Shown here in pieces: positions 1-12,489 of a stretch of 64,000 bases of DNA. The position numbers and the translations under genes are program-made. Numbering within the stretch: position 1 is the stretch's first letter; every line of letters begins with the position of its first letter. The notes beneath the pieces were generated by a model. It saw only the letters and a program-made list of their open reading frames with translations. It had not been told where the DNA came from and did no database searches. The DNA is from Miscanthus floridulus. Taxonomy: Eukaryota > Streptophyta > Magnoliopsida > Poales > Poaceae. The stretch spans positions 16,518,221 through 16,582,220 of the forward strand of contig NC_089593.1 in assembly GCF_019320115.1 (NCBI RefSeq), read 5' to 3'.

Positions 1-8
1 CCACTTAC

Positions 9-1028
9 AAATCGCTCGTAGGCGTGGACATGTCCGGCGAAGACGACGTCGACTTGGGCCTCATAGAGCATCCGCTCCATGGCGGCGCGCATCCGCTCGC
101 CCTCGCCCTGGTGCGCCTGGTTCGTGTTGTACCACGGCGCGTGCAGCAGCACCAGCAGCCACGGCGTGCGCCGGCGGTCGACGCGCGCCAGGTCCCTTTC
201 CAGCCACCGGTGCTGCTCCGACCCTTCCCCGAACGCCGCGTACGAGCCCAGCATGACGACGTGCGCCGCGCCGCCCGCCGCGTCGAACGAGTAGTAGAGG
301 TTGGACGTCGACCCGCTGTGGTCGTACGGCATCCGCCACCGCGCGTTGTAGGCGACGAACGGCTCGACAAACTCCTCCACCACGGGAAGCGGCAGCGCCT
401 CGGCCTCGTGGTTGCCCTCCGTCACCATCCACGGCCGCGCGCTCGCCAGCGGCTGCACGAGCCGGCCCCACGAGTCCCACAGCGGCTGCTGCGTGTCGGC
501 GTACGACAGGTCGCCTGGCAGGAGCAGCATGTCGTAGTCGGTGCTGCCGATGTGCGACATCGTCGACGCCGTCCACCCCGTCTGCCCGAGGTCGCCGACG
601 ACGACGAACTCGATGGGCAGCGTGGACGGAGGCGTCCGGAGGCTGAACTCGTCGCCGGACCGACCGCACCGGTAGTAGTAGGTCGTGCTGGGGCGCAGTG
701 GGCCGATGGTCACGTGGTGGATCGCGCCGGACTTGTAGAAGAAGTAGCGGTACGTCGTGTGGTCGCCCGTTGATGATGCTGTGTACTTCCCCGGAGACGT
801 GCCGTACTCCACCACTGACGGCGCGCTCCGGTCGTCGGTCACCCACGAGACGCGCATTCCATCGGACCCGGCGACTGAGATGTGTACCTGCTGAGGATGT
901 GACGCCGGCTTGTCATGCGCGAGGAGAACGAGCGGGCTGGGCGGCGGCCGGACGTACTCGTCGGCGCGGGCGCAGAGGAACAAGAGCGACGTGAGGCCCT
1001 GCACGAGGAACCTCCACGAGTGCGCCAT
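9..1028 (-). CDS. purple acid phosphatase, 5' exon (partial gene)
   Basis: Metallophosphoesterase of the plant purple acid phosphatase family, expected to be secreted or vacuolar and to hydrolyse phosphate monoesters. The minus-strand frame opens at an ATG in a GCCATGG context and reads a hydrophobic leader (MAHSWRFLVQGLTSLLFLC), then PQQVHIS and the N-terminal fibronectin-like domain. All five metal-site blocks covered by this exon are visible in order: GDLG, GDLSYAD, GNHE, LLHAPWY and GHVHAYERF. The exon is 340 codons and ends in phase 0 at a GTAAGT donor (bases 8-3), where related genes have an intron. The rest of the gene lies left of the window. The same frame stays open upstream of the chosen ATG, with another ATG at 1097 and a hydrophobic stretch before it, so a longer N-terminus cannot be excluded. 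Confidence 0.9.
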
Positions 1029-2820
1029 GGCCCCGACGAGGAGGTCGCCGCAGAGCGTGCCGGTGAAGCTGCTGCGCCCGCGCGCGGCGCGGTTCATGTA
1101 ACGGAGGCACGGCGCGTTGGCGGCGAGCGCGAAGGCGGCCCTGGCGGCGCCCAGCAGGCTTTTGGCGGGGCCGGCGGCCACGACCGCGACGAGGTAGTAG
1201 AGGAAGCAGGTCAGCACGGCCACCAGCCCACCACGCGGGTTATCTTGCACATCAGCACATGAGCAGTAGCGCGCGAAGGAGGAATTTTGTGCGCAGCTGC
1301 TTACGCGTGTCGCCGCGAGGAGGATGGGAGGTGCGGCACGTCGGCTGCTCCGAGGTCGCGGTCACCGTCGCCACCGCCCAGCCTGGCGTGGAGGACGAGA
1401 CCACCTGCTGGTACGTGCGCGGCAGAAGAACCTGGTTGCACGTTATTAGCTTAAAAGGATAGATTATAAGGTTGAAGACGACCACTTTTTAATTTCTTGC
1501 ACGTTATTTCAAATGGATCGAGAGGAGAGCATATTCTGCGACATGCGCGCTGAGAATTCGTGCAAGATTCGCGTCTTCGTGCTGTTATTGCAGGTGAATG
1601 GATGTGCGTGCGTACCTGACATGTGCCGCCGCGGTTGCCGGAGGGGACGAGGAATCCGTGTGTGGCGGCCGTTGAGGGGGAGGAGGAGAAGAGCGGATAG
1701 GCAGGCTGAGGCCAGCATCGCTGGAGTGCACAACTGTTTCAGCGTCGTTGGCGTGGTGGGTTGCCCCTTTTGAGCCTCTATCTACGTGGCAGACTGACAG
1801 CAAATCGTCTGGTAGGTACTACTAGCTGATGGTAACACGTGAGCCGTGATGGCACTACTGACAGCGTTACAACAGAGTCCGATAGGATCCGGATATAACT
1901 GCGTAGATGCCATGCCATTTGGGACGTGGAGACAATATTTGGAAAAGAGCATTGACCTATCGGTACGATTGTTACGCGTAAGAAAAAATAATTTATCCTG
2001 TTGGTTCAAATACTACACGAAGGGAAAATAGGATACACACGATATTTTCACGTTGGCGCCTTCGTTCTGAATAGCAAATGTGTAATAAAAAAGGGGAAAA
2101 AAGAAAAGAAAAATCCTACACCTAATCCACCTCACTCGCCTCCCAGTCCACACACACATATAGTGTCATTAGTGTGTTCCCCTTCCTATTCGCCGCTGCC
2201 CCATCCACCGCACCACTCTATCTCTATCTGTTGTCACCTCTAGTTACTATGCCTCCCTCCTTGTCCGTCCTCACCCCCATCCTCCACACAACCCCCTGAC
2301 CACTCCGCCACCACCTCCGGCCACTGCATCTACATCCCCCTCCGCCGCCACCCCCGGCCGCTGCGTCTCCTCACTGTCTACCAACCCCCCACTTCCCATT
2401 CACCAATCCTTCAATTCCTCTTTGCAATAGACATCGTCTGCAATGATCGGACTAGAAGAGGGTGAGGAGATCCGAGAGGGAAGACCACGTATGTCATTGT
2501 TGTTATTGAGGTACGTCCTGACCACGTATGTCATTTAAGTTTGTCTTTAAATTAGTATTTTTGTGTTTTCCCTTCAGTTGGTACTTGTTGAGCATTAGAT
2601 AGTTCGACATAACAGGCCCCCACCCCTTCCTCTTCCCTTTCACGTAACACATTAGACAATAGTTCAACATAACATGCCTAACACATTAGATATGTAGTTA
2701 CACATACTATTACTTATTTAATGTCCAATGATAATGAACCCAACATCACTACTCTAACATAGTTACACCAAAACGTATAATTCCTGTCAGCAAGCCTCAA
2801 CAATCAACCCAAGAGATTAC
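1029..2820. other. gene-free stretch between two minus-strand genes
   Basis: Contains the likely 5' flank of the phosphatase gene (GC-rich to about 1.4 kb) and then AT-rich sequence that probably includes the 3' flank of the DUF6598 gene. The words around 2580-2700 (GTTGAGCATTAGATAG, TTCAACATAACA) resemble, in reverse, the region after the second DUF6598 copy near 27080-27150. No convincing open frame, RNA gene or transposon end was seen. Confidence 0.5.
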
Positions 2821-4871
2821 TCAAAAGTCCATTATTGACCAAGCAACCTTCACACGCATCTTAGTGATGCCAACAATTATATCTTCTTCTTCTCTACCGT
2901 TAATCTTGGGAGTAAATTCAATGGTATGTTTAGACATAACATAACTATTTTGGACAACAATCATTAGGATATCCTTCACATAGACGCATATGATGGACCG
3001 CATAAGCTTGATAACTCCAATACCATCTCCAGTCAAGCCACCAACCACTTGACTATCATAAAGCACAAGGCTATTTGGGATGCTGGTGGTATGGGCAGTG
3101 ACTTTTCCATTAAAGTCTCCTTGTATAATTTCAATTGCAATAGTACACTCCACTGCATCTTTCACAACTCCATTCATCACGTCAACAGTACTAAGCCTGG
3201 TAGCAAGAGAATCACTTTCAAGTTCACATTCCTTCAAGTGTCGACGTTCTATGCCATTGATCGATAAGATTCCTTTACTGAGTTCTTTGTCCTGCCCTTG
3301 ATCATTAATCTTCAGATCAATCTCAACATAATTCTCACCTATCAACGCGAGTCCTCGTTTTGGACCTGTCAAGATCAAAGATTCATCCTACAAAAAAGGT
3401 TTAAATTATAGGCGAGTGAAAGTTGAAAAATTACAGCCATATAACACATGGAAACTGCTACCAGAAAAAAATGTTCAACTCAGGATTTATTCTGTCCCAT
3501 ACCATATCCAAAAACACACCCCAAAAGCCCAAAGACAACAATATGCTTCTGTTGGACAATATTGGATCATTGTGTAACATCTCGCGTAACCCGTAACACA
3601 AAGGATAGATGCATGCTGCATCGTCTAGTTCCCTCTACCAGTTGCCCAAGGACCTTGGATACAAATAATCTACAAACAAGCACTAAAACTTACACATGAC
3701 AAGTTTCTGCTTCATTCTGAACATGTAAAATTATGATGATTATTGATCAGTAACTTGTTAAATTTCCAACTTTTAGCACCATGAATAGAATTAAGAATGA
3801 AATAAGGATGAATATCATCGCACGATTGACCAAATGACAATACATTATTGCTGATCAATAGAAACACAATTGCAGGTCACTAGAATTTAAATGTTGCAGT
3901 AGTCTTTGGCTAACTCACATGTAATGTACAAGCAGGTATTTTTGTATACAGTGTAGCCTATGTGCCCAGTAATTGACATGCCTCAGAGTTGATGAGTTGG
4001 CATTGATCTCTCTCACGGTGGAAGATATAAACACACTTTTTGTCTAGACTATCTCGGGCAATGACAGTGCCATACACATGGATTGGGAAGCCAACATCCG
4101 AGGTGGTTATTCTGACAGAGAAGATGTTTATCCCCTCACACAGCTCATAGTCGTCCTTATTTTTGTAGACAGCGTCAGCAAATCTCATCGGTCCATGGGG
4201 TGCTGTTGTGTGAAAAAAGAAGAATCAAGCTAGGTTCTCTACAAATGAGATTAAGATATGCTAACAATACAAGATAATTGTGTTTGCCTCCTTTACCTGC
4301 TTCGGGGGGCTTGAAACCCTCATCTGGAGTGTCATTGCTCGTACATAAACTATCTTTTCCTATCTTAACTGAAAAACGGAGCTCCTGCCATTGTGTTCAA
4401 AAAAAAAAAACAATACAAGATAATACAAACGGTGAAGTACACATGCACTTGTCAATTAAGAGACAGAAACTAGGATGGTGATGACCTCTGTTCGAAATTC
4501 GAATAGACAAACAGACGAGTGTAATACTAATTTGATCGTGTAAGCAACAATCATTTCAGGGATGGCAAACAAGAAAGATGCAGAGTCAGGGCAGGGTAGA
4601 GCAGAGCAGGGGAACTGATCTTATCAGAATTGAATCACTTACACTCCTCGTCAAGATCAAATTTTGTGAGATCGACGAATTGTACTCTGGTGAAGTATTC
4701 ACGCCCTTGCTTGGGATCGAAGTCGCGGATGCGATCTTCCGCCACCCGCTCCCGATCGCGCTGTTCCTTCCGCCGTGCCTTCTCACGCAGATACCGCATC
4801 CGCTCAGCCTCCTTGGTCAATCGCTCTGCTGCCTCGTCGTCGACAAAATGTTCCAATCCTGCGAGATTCAT
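2821..4871 (-). CDS. DUF6598-family protein, copy A (three exons)
   Basis: Exons on the minus strand: 4871-4643, 4202-3982 and 3387-2821, which join in phase to 338 codons plus a TGA stop. The family is grass-specific and of unknown function; I recognise it from MRFADAVYKNKDDYELCEG, INIFSVRITTSDVGFPIHVYG, ARDSLDKKC.YIF and the C-terminal VAWSIMDF. Exon 1 encodes a charged, probably coiled-coil segment (EAAERLTKEAERMRYLREK). Intron 1 has GTAAGT and a CACAACAG acceptor. Intron 2 appears to start with GC (GAG|GCATGT) where the sister copy has GAG|GTATGT. The start is uncertain: the ATG upstream (near 4949) that corresponds to the sister gene's start is out of frame because this copy lacks a net 22 bases. 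I therefore used the first in-frame ATG, which shortens the N-terminus. An inverted paralogue lies at 9983-26983. Confidence 0.75.
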
Positions 4872-6010
4872 ACGAGAATCCTTCACCGCGGAGGAGGAGA
4901 GCCTGTTGGCGGCCCGGCTCCGGGGAAGCAGCCGCGCCCGCCGCGCATGCCTGCTTCAGAATCCAATGAGATCATGGTGGCCGTATTTCGCTATATTGTT
5001 ATCATACCGGAGGCATGCAGATTTCCCGAGTGGCACAGCCGTGTGCAATTCATACTGAAGAATCTGTTGACTGAGACAATCAGGAAGAAGTTCCGGATTT
5101 GGTTTAAAGATTGGAGCACCATCTGCAAGAAGGCTCGTCGAGGGGCAGACAGGTTTGTGGCGAGGCCAGGTGACTACTTCACCACCTTTGAGAGCCCCGT
5201 GCAGACCATACATGAAGGTGTGGCGTTGAGCCGGCCACCGGCTGACCAGCTTTGATGATCGCTGACGCTGTTGCATGGTGTTTACTCAAGTATGAAATAT
5301 CCATCTAAAGAACCATGCTACTGTGCTCGTGATGTTTTGCTCATGCTCATTATCATTTTCCTTTTTGTTTTTAAGAAGCATAGCCAAAACGTTCGGATGT
5401 TTCTCAACTAGTGTCTCTGAACGCGAAGAGAGATCTGTCAGCTTGATTACATCTGTTGGCCAAGTGTAACGGCGGAAGCACAGGCCACTGCCTGCTGTTT
5501 TGCGTGTGATAGTAAAGCTTATCTGGAGGAGTTTGATGCGAACTTGATTGATTCTAAATAGCAACTGCTACTCGATGAAAATCAGTCCTTAACTTATTTT
5601 ATTAGAGTCCACTTCTTTTGTTCAGTGCTTTGCTTTCAATGTACCATTATCAGCATCAGTGTACTGTGATGCATCAAGTTTTCAGTAGCATTGTTAGCTG
5701 GTTCAGGAACACTTCTGGAATCAGAAGGTCAGGTCCAAAACCCTGACGTTCTTGTTCTTTTGCTTCTTTTCATTTGCATGTTGTTGAATGCCAGTACAAC
5801 GACTAGTTCAGTGAAAGCAGGACACCGACTTAACTTTTTTTTTTTTTGCGAAAGGGACATCGACTTAACTTAGCGTCCCTCCTGCTCAATTTGAGGTCTT
5901 CCTTCATGTCCGTTAAGACCTTCCCATCAGGTTCAGCATAACATTCAGAAGTTCAGAGTTCACATTGAAAAAAAATTCAGATAAGTTCAGAGTTAACAAT
6001 CAAACAATCG
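4872..6010. other. 5' flank of DUF6598 copy A; no recognised gene
   Basis: Includes the frameshifted former N-terminal coding stretch of copy A (about 4872-4980) and then several open frames on both strands (up to about 100 codons) that match nothing I recognise. T-rich runs near 5830. Probably promoter and 5' UTR of copy A plus unrelated intergenic sequence. Confidence 0.4.
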
Positions 6011-6126
6011 CGCTGCTCTGGCCCGTCCTCGCCAACCTGCAGGAGGTCTTCCTCAGCATCAAGCTCGCCGTGCTCTTCCTCATCTTGCCGCTTGCCGTTG
6101 CCGCCCAGGGCACACACTTTGGCCAG
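6011..6126 (+). pseudogene. CAX-type vacuolar cation/proton exchanger exon fragment
   Basis: A single isolated exon-like piece. The frame reads LLWPVLANLQEVFLS, KLAVLF and PLAVAAQ, then FGQ, matching the conserved region just before and into the first membrane segment of plant CAX antiporters (NLQEVFL.TKLAVLFPAVPLA). It ends exactly at a good donor (CCAG|GTATGT), as a genuine exon would. No other CAX exons follow within the next several kilobases, so this is a gene fragment, most simply one moved by a transposon or left by a deletion. Recognition is from memory of the family; a protein search would settle it. Confidence 0.7.
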
Positions 6127-9100
6127 GTATGTACCCCTACTGCCCTCGGTCGCTGCCAGCCATTCTCCTGTTCTATCTCTCTCTTCCGTTCAAGTATCAC
6201 CTTGTTGTTTTTTTCAATGAAAACATATACAATCATTACAAAAAACCACTTTGGGTGTAAATTCCCTCAATCCATCATTCAGTACACACATCAAGCTGCA
6301 TGCAAATAATACCGCAATTTGTATTGTAACCCGCTAAGTGACTTTTTGAATCATATAAGTCTTCATATTAGTAACTCCACGTAAAGGCAACCAAACGGAC
6401 ATGAATGCAAATGCTAATTAACATGAGTTCATTACAGGTGCTAATTAATATTGATGCAAGGGCAACAACTGAATTTCAGTCTGCTGGTCATCTTGCTGCT
6501 CACACTCTTGCCGTTTTCCGAAACATGAGTTCCTTTTCTTTTCCTCTTTGGTCGCTGCTCAAGCTGATTCTCTGAGCTTCTCACACTCTTGCCGTTTTCC
6601 AAAAACAAACAAACAAACAAAACGGGCGTGCCCAAAGGAAGTTGCCATACGTTGTGTGCTCTGTCCTGAAGCCTGTTCAGCACGACAGCACCTTAACTGC
6701 AGGAAGAACTTCCCAGCACCTTTGACTGCAGGGAGAACTGATGCTCGCCCACCTAGAGTGCAGGAAGAAAAGAAGTTGCTTAGGCTAATAGTATTTCCTT
6801 AATAACATGGTCTTCATCATTGATCAATAGCTCAGTTCCCTGCACGTAAGTAATCACATCCATGATCCATCGTGTATACTGACTCTTGCCACAGTTGCTG
6901 TATACCATAAGGAAACAAGTGTTCGGTTTGATATTTTGTTTGTTGAGTGCCACTGTTATGATCTTGCTGATGTTAAAAAGGTACCTTAATATAATTTTGT
7001 ATTCTAGTGTTAATTTATTATTAGATGTCTTAACTTGTCAAAATAATGGTAAAAAATTATGATATGTTTTTTATACTGGGTTTGGCTAACAAAATACATT
7101 ATTCAAATTAACATCAAAGTAATTCGATTAATCAACAACATTTTAGTACACAGAAATTAAAATAACCTATTTTTATTTGTATCCCTATGCTTGTACATTA
7201 TTTGAAATTTGGTAAATGACATTTTAGTACACGGAAATATAAACTCAAGTTGTGCTTACGTTGGGCCTATTTATTTTCTAACGCACTCTGGCTTTATCCA
7301 TCCAGCCCATCTTGGAGGAACACAAGTTGCCTCGATCGTGCTCACTCGCCCCAGCAAGCTGATCCACTAGGCCAGGATTGGAACCCACTACTTCACGACC
7401 TAGTGCAATTACCAAGATACCCTCTATATTTAAATAATTTTAATAAGAAAATATAAGAAAAACATAGGCACTGGTCCCATGTATTTTGATAGTATCCATA
7501 TCTATTTAGTATCTTTCCGTACTTTTTCGTTGGTATCCTATTTTTTTCACCATTCGATCTCTTTCAATAACTCTAGATATGACACACGTACACAGGTGGG
7601 ATTAGCAGCGCACGGTTTCTCACCGCAAAGCATTATTCAGTGCGCACGTCCGATCATAGTCGCTCTGGGTCGTGTCTTTCCATTTTCCTTTCTTCTCGAC
7701 CTACTCGCTTGGGCCTAATTTATATGTACAAATATCAAATATTATATTTTCCTAATCTATCTATAAATTTTGAATATTATATTTCTATTAGATCTAAACA
7801 TTTATAATCAAAACTTCATATTCTGAATTTAGAAACTACTATTATATTATAAACTTTATACTCTTAGATTCAAAACTTTATATACTCTAAATTCATGAAC
7901 TTTTTACTAGTACATTTGAAACTTTGTACTTCTAGATCCAAACTTATAATCACATATTAAAAACTTTGTACTTCTAGATCCAGAACATATAATCACATAC
8001 TAAAAATCTTTGCACTCTAAGTTCTAAAAGCACCTTTCAAGGAGAACTCAGGGGAGGGCAGTCTCTGACCTTTTCCCTGCTTGGACCCACGTGACAAAGC
8101 CAACAAATCGTCTAAACGCGATGGAAGTGGGATGAGAGAAATAAAAAATTCGAGAGTGTCATTGAAGACCGGCAAACTTTTCTAATAACTCAAGAAATTT
8201 CGAACTTTTATAATAGCACATAGGGAAACACACTAAAAAACGTGAGTTGACAAACGGAGAAATGGAGGCAGGAGGGGTGGATACATACATGAGAGAAAAA
8301 GACCCCGAGAGCATGGAGAGGTTGCGGGTTGGGCTTGAGTTGGACCGGTGCGTAGGGATGACGCAGGCTAGGTTAGGGATGGCAACAGATCGGGTATAGT
8401 GCGGGTGGAGTATGCACCTGCTCGCAACAAGATCCGCGATACTTTGTCACACCCATCCTCACAACACCCTGCATGTGAAAATTTAAAAATCATATTTATG
8501 GCATATTTATTTTATCATCAAAATTGAACTCATAAGTATATAAAGGTGAAAGAAGGCAATTATTTCTCACCTCTATATCACACATCTAGTCATATAACAC
8601 AAAGGTACCAAGTAATTTTTAAGTTCTTAAAATAGATTACATAGCTAAGGCCTAGGTAACTATCTTGTCGTTGGCAATACACATGATTACGTAGAATGAT
8701 CCTTATTTTCTAGACCCCGATATACACCTATTTGGCACCTACACGAACTCGATGTCAATGCAGTTACGATTTGACACCCATGCCCACCCTAGCGGGTGTG
8801 GCGCCCGTAGGCACCCACACTCGCAAGTCGAACTGCCCTCCCTGGGCTAGGTGGACTCGGGTACTTAGAGAGAGATAGATACTCCCTCCGCCCTATTAGA
8901 ATATAAGGTATTGAAGTATTCAAAATTTATCTTAAATTATTACAAGGTATATATATATTCTAGGTGAAATGATTTTCTCAAAAATCTCAATCACATATGT
9001 TCAACTCCAACAGAGATGCTATTCTTAGCTTTGAATCTATTTTAAACTTTTTGGGCCACAAAATGGCCTCCAACAGACTTGGTATCTGAGATTGTAAAAT

Positions 9101-9650
9101 ATCAAGTTGTCTATCCCGTCAAATCCGGTAGCCAAAGAAAGCAAGCGGAGGTCGCTCGCCAAATGCCCTCCCGCGCTGATTGCCTGACTTCCCGCGTGTA
9201 TACTTCTCGAGCGCATGTTGTCCGCCCCTCCGCCGTCGGGGTCACTCATCGAAAGGGGGCTAGCTGAGCACATGTGCGTGCGTGTGCCGGCTCCATCAAC
9301 CACACATCACTTTTGCAGCTGACTTGAGCGCATCGGCTGCATCAGGAATTTTTGGTGGATTAGCATTCAGAGTTTCAATTTCGAAGATATATAAGTTAAA
9401 TCAAGATGATACAGAAAGCAGAAACCATGGCGTTCCCCATGGTGGCCGGCCGAGCTCAAGATGGAGTTACCGTCGTGAATCGTGATAGAATATTTGACAA
9501 AAAATCGGATGACGTGGCACTTTTTAAATATAGACAAGAGAAAATATTGGAACACTACATTGTAGGTGGGTTTTTTATTTTTCATAATGGCTAAATCTTG
9601 TAATTTGGAATCTAATTTTACCTTATCTCTTGGAGTTGCTCTAGTTTTTA
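6127..9650. other. AT-rich gene-free stretch with transposon debris
   Basis: No supported gene. It holds AT-rich low-complexity sequence (7730-8040) with repeated words such as AAACTTTGTACTTCTAGATC. At 8882 there is a CTCCCTCCG terminus followed by AATATAAGGTATTGAA, typical of a Stowaway-type MITE end with a TA before it; its partner end was not found. A GC-richer patch at 8330-8830 is probably more mobile-element debris. Confidence 0.4.
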
Positions 9651-9772
9651 CTTCCTCTATCCTGGAATATAAGGTATTGAAACATGCAAAATTTTCCAAA
9701 TTATTGTCTATACAACCAGGCTCAAAGTATAGTAAACACAATGTCTTTCTATAGTTAATAACGGAGGGCAGC
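9651..9772. mobile_element. Stowaway-like MITE
   Basis: About 122 bp flanked by TA on both sides. The left end (CTTCCTCTATCCTGGAATAT) and the right end (TTAATAACGGAGGGCAG) are degenerate forms of the CTCCCTCCGT terminal repeat of Tc1/mariner-derived Stowaway MITEs. The ends are diverged, so boundaries are approximate. It lies about 200 bp upstream of the displaced start codon of DUF6598 copy B. Confidence 0.5.
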
Positions 9773-9982
9773 TAGGCTCATAAGGGGAAATCAGGCCCAT
9801 AAGAAAGGCCCTGATACGTGCAACCTGCATAGGCCCAAATTATTGCGAAGGCCTTGATCCACAGGATCATCCTCGTCGTCCTCGTGTGCGCGGCACTCAC
9901 AAACCCTAGATCAGACATCAGATGTTTGGATAGGTTCATTCACTTCTTTCCCCTTTCCTTGGTCGGCGGCGGCTTTGTGTTC

Positions 9983-10002
9983 ATGGCGGATGGTAGCGTA
10001 TC
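9983..10002 (+). pseudogene. DUF6598 copy B, severed start of exon 1
   Basis: Reads ATG then ADGSV and two bases of the next codon, and stops at the left end of the CACTA element. The last three bases (ATC) are the target site duplicated on the far side of the element at 24389-24391. Joining base 10002 to 24392 gives a serine codon followed in frame by MPCGRRD, so this 20-base stub is the original start of the gene. Confidence 0.75.
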
Positions 10003-10332
10003 CACTATTGGAAACCTCAAATTTGCCGAGTGTTTTTATGTTTGCCGGGTGCATTTCTTCGGGCACTCGGCAAACAAATTCTTTGCCGAGTGCTATCCTA
10101 AAAACACTTGGCAAAAAAAACACTCGGCAAAGAGGGGGTTTGTCGAGTGTCAAACAAAAAACACTCGGCAAATAGGGGGTTTATCGAGTGTCACAAAAAA
10201 CACCCGGCAAAAAGAGAGGTTTGCCGAGTGTTAAAAACAACACTTGGCAAAGCAAAAAAATGAAGAAAAAAACCCACCCGCCCCTCCCCTCCCTCACGCA
10301 CACACCCCCTCCCCTGCCTCCCAGCTCGCTCC

Positions 10333-11906
10333 TGAAAGGATCAAGATGCCCAAGAGTGGGGGTGAATTGGGCTAATTCTAAATTTTCTTGCAATAATTAA
10401 ATCCTACGGTTAGCCCAATTAACCCCTTGTGCCTAGAAAGGTGTTTCTATTAATCTAACGCACAACAGACTTGCAACGTATGTTCCAAACTTACTCTAGC
10501 ATGGCAATTCTATGAATGTAAAGACAAGTATTGAATTGCTCAAATTAAATGCTCAAAGTAAATAGAGAGAGAGGAACGCGGCGATGTTTTGCCGAGGTAT
10601 CGGAGAGTCGCCACTCCCCACTAGTCCTCGTTGGAGCACCCGCGCAAGGGTGTAGCTCCCCCTTGATCCGCGCAAGGATCAAGTGCTCTCTACGGGTTGA
10701 TTCTTCGACACTCCGTCGCGGCGAATCACCTAAAACCGCTCACAACTTGAGTTGGGTCACCCACAAGCTCCGCCGGGTGATCACCAAGCTCCCAATCACC
10801 ACCAAGCCGTCTAGGTGATGGCGATCACCAAGAGTAACAAGCACAAACTCTCACTTGACCACTCGAAGCCTAATGAGAACGGTGGATGCACACTTTGCTA
10901 CTCTTGATTCAGTACTGAGGCTACTCTCTTGGATTCACGAATCTCAATCACCTCACTAGGACCTTGCTCTTCTTAGCACTCACAAACGTGTTTCTCAGCT
11001 GTTGGAATGAGCAAAAGTCACACCACACACGAGTGGAGGTTCTATTTATAACGCAGCCTGAAAAACGAACCGTTATGTGCCTCTGTGGGGTGACCGGACG
11101 CTCCGGTCATGTTGACCGGACGCTCCGATCAGTTCAACCCGCACACCAGTGTTTAAGTATTGACCGGACGCTGGCAAGGTCCGATCACCACTAACCGGAC
11201 GCGTCCGGTCGCATTAAACCCTCACTGGATGCTTACTGTACTCGACCGGACGCTGGATCTTCAGGGTCCGGTCAGTATTGACCAGACGTGTCCGGTCGCA
11301 GATTTCCTTCTCTGGAACCTTACTGGAGTCGACCGGACGCTGCCTCTCAGCGTCCGGTCACTTGACCACTCCAGCGTCCGGTCGCACCGAACGCAATCAC
11401 CTTGATCAAATGTACTGACCGGACCCTGCAGTCAGCGTCCAATCGCACCAGAGCCAGCGTCCGGTCAGCATTTGACCCTCCATTCACTTCTAACTCTCGA
11501 ACATATGTGAATGAAGTTTGCTCCATAGGATCATAGGGCTGTTGTGGAGCTACCTAGTGCTAGTTTTAACAAGTGTGCACCACACCTAACTCACTAGACT
11601 TATCTAGGTCAAGCTACCCGTCCATACCCCCCTTAATAGTACGGCCAAAGGAAAAAACAAAGTCCTAAACTACTATAAGTGTCACTCCAACTCCAATCGA
11701 CACTTAGAACTAGTCATCCTTAACCTTGTTGTCCATCCTTTGAAAACCGAAACGATTTCCATCGTAGGGGCATGACCACCTTGATTGCCCAATTGATCTC
11801 CATTACCATGACCTAACTTAATTGCCTCTGCAAAACACACGTTAGTCATAGTAATCTTGTATTGTCATTAGTCACCGAAACTCAACAAGGGGCCTAGATG
11901 CTTTCA
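10333..11906 (-). repeat. 3' LTR of the Copia element
   Basis: Partner of 22047-23620; same ends and length. The CCGGAC motif cluster is at about 11090-11465. The short + strand open frames inside it recur in the other LTR and are not genes. Confidence 0.9.
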
Positions 11907-11920
11907 ATCTCCCCCTTTTT
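11907..11920 (-). other. polypurine tract
   Basis: On the minus strand AAAAAGGGGGAGAT directly precedes the 3' LTR, the expected position of the plus-strand primer. Confidence 0.8.
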
Positions 11921-12489
11921 GGTGATTGATGACAATACCACCTCGAGTATGTGAAAGAGTGAGGTTTTTGTTGCATTTGGTTCATATAAGCTTTTGTCAA
12001 TAAGAACAAAAGAGTTAGGCAAGCTTATATGAGCCAAGCAAACACGATGTACTCAAAAGATATGAAATAAGCATGCGTACTAGTAATAAAGCTCATTTGC
12101 ATCGGAGTATAAACGCGGAAGCAAAGCAAATGAGCACTGCACAAGTGATATGACATATAAAGGGATTCAAAGTAGAGAGCACACATGTCATATATCACAA
12201 TCACGTAGATATCACTATCACATAGATATAATAGTAAACATGGATGCATAATGTATCACACACATAGAAACTCCAAATGTAATAGATAATAAGCTAATAA
12301 TAGATAACTAGCTCCCCCTAAATGCCGCTCCCCCTGAGTCTACATACTCGAACCCTCTCCCCCTTTGGCGTCAAACACCAAAACATAAGGGTCGGTCGGC
12401 GGGGCTGCAGCAGACGAGCCAGGCGCTGAGGTACGAGGGGCAAGCTGGAACTGGGCGTCATCATCATCTGACCCTGAGCTCTGTACTGA

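Noticed and set aside
24..773. 249-codon plus-strand open frame
   Set aside because: Antisense shadow of the purple acid phosphatase exon.
4956..5564. Minus-strand frames upstream of DUF6598 copy A as further exons
   Set aside because: No match to the sister copy or to any family I recognise; more likely 5' flank.
9105..10400. Open frames spanning the CACTA left arm
   Set aside because: Composed mainly of TTTGCCGAGTG repeats and flanking DNA; only the 20-base gene stub at 9983-10002 is meaningful.
10549..10818. 89-codon open frame, repeated at 22263-22532
   Set aside because: It lies in both LTRs of the Copia element and runs antisense to it; non-coding LTR sequence.
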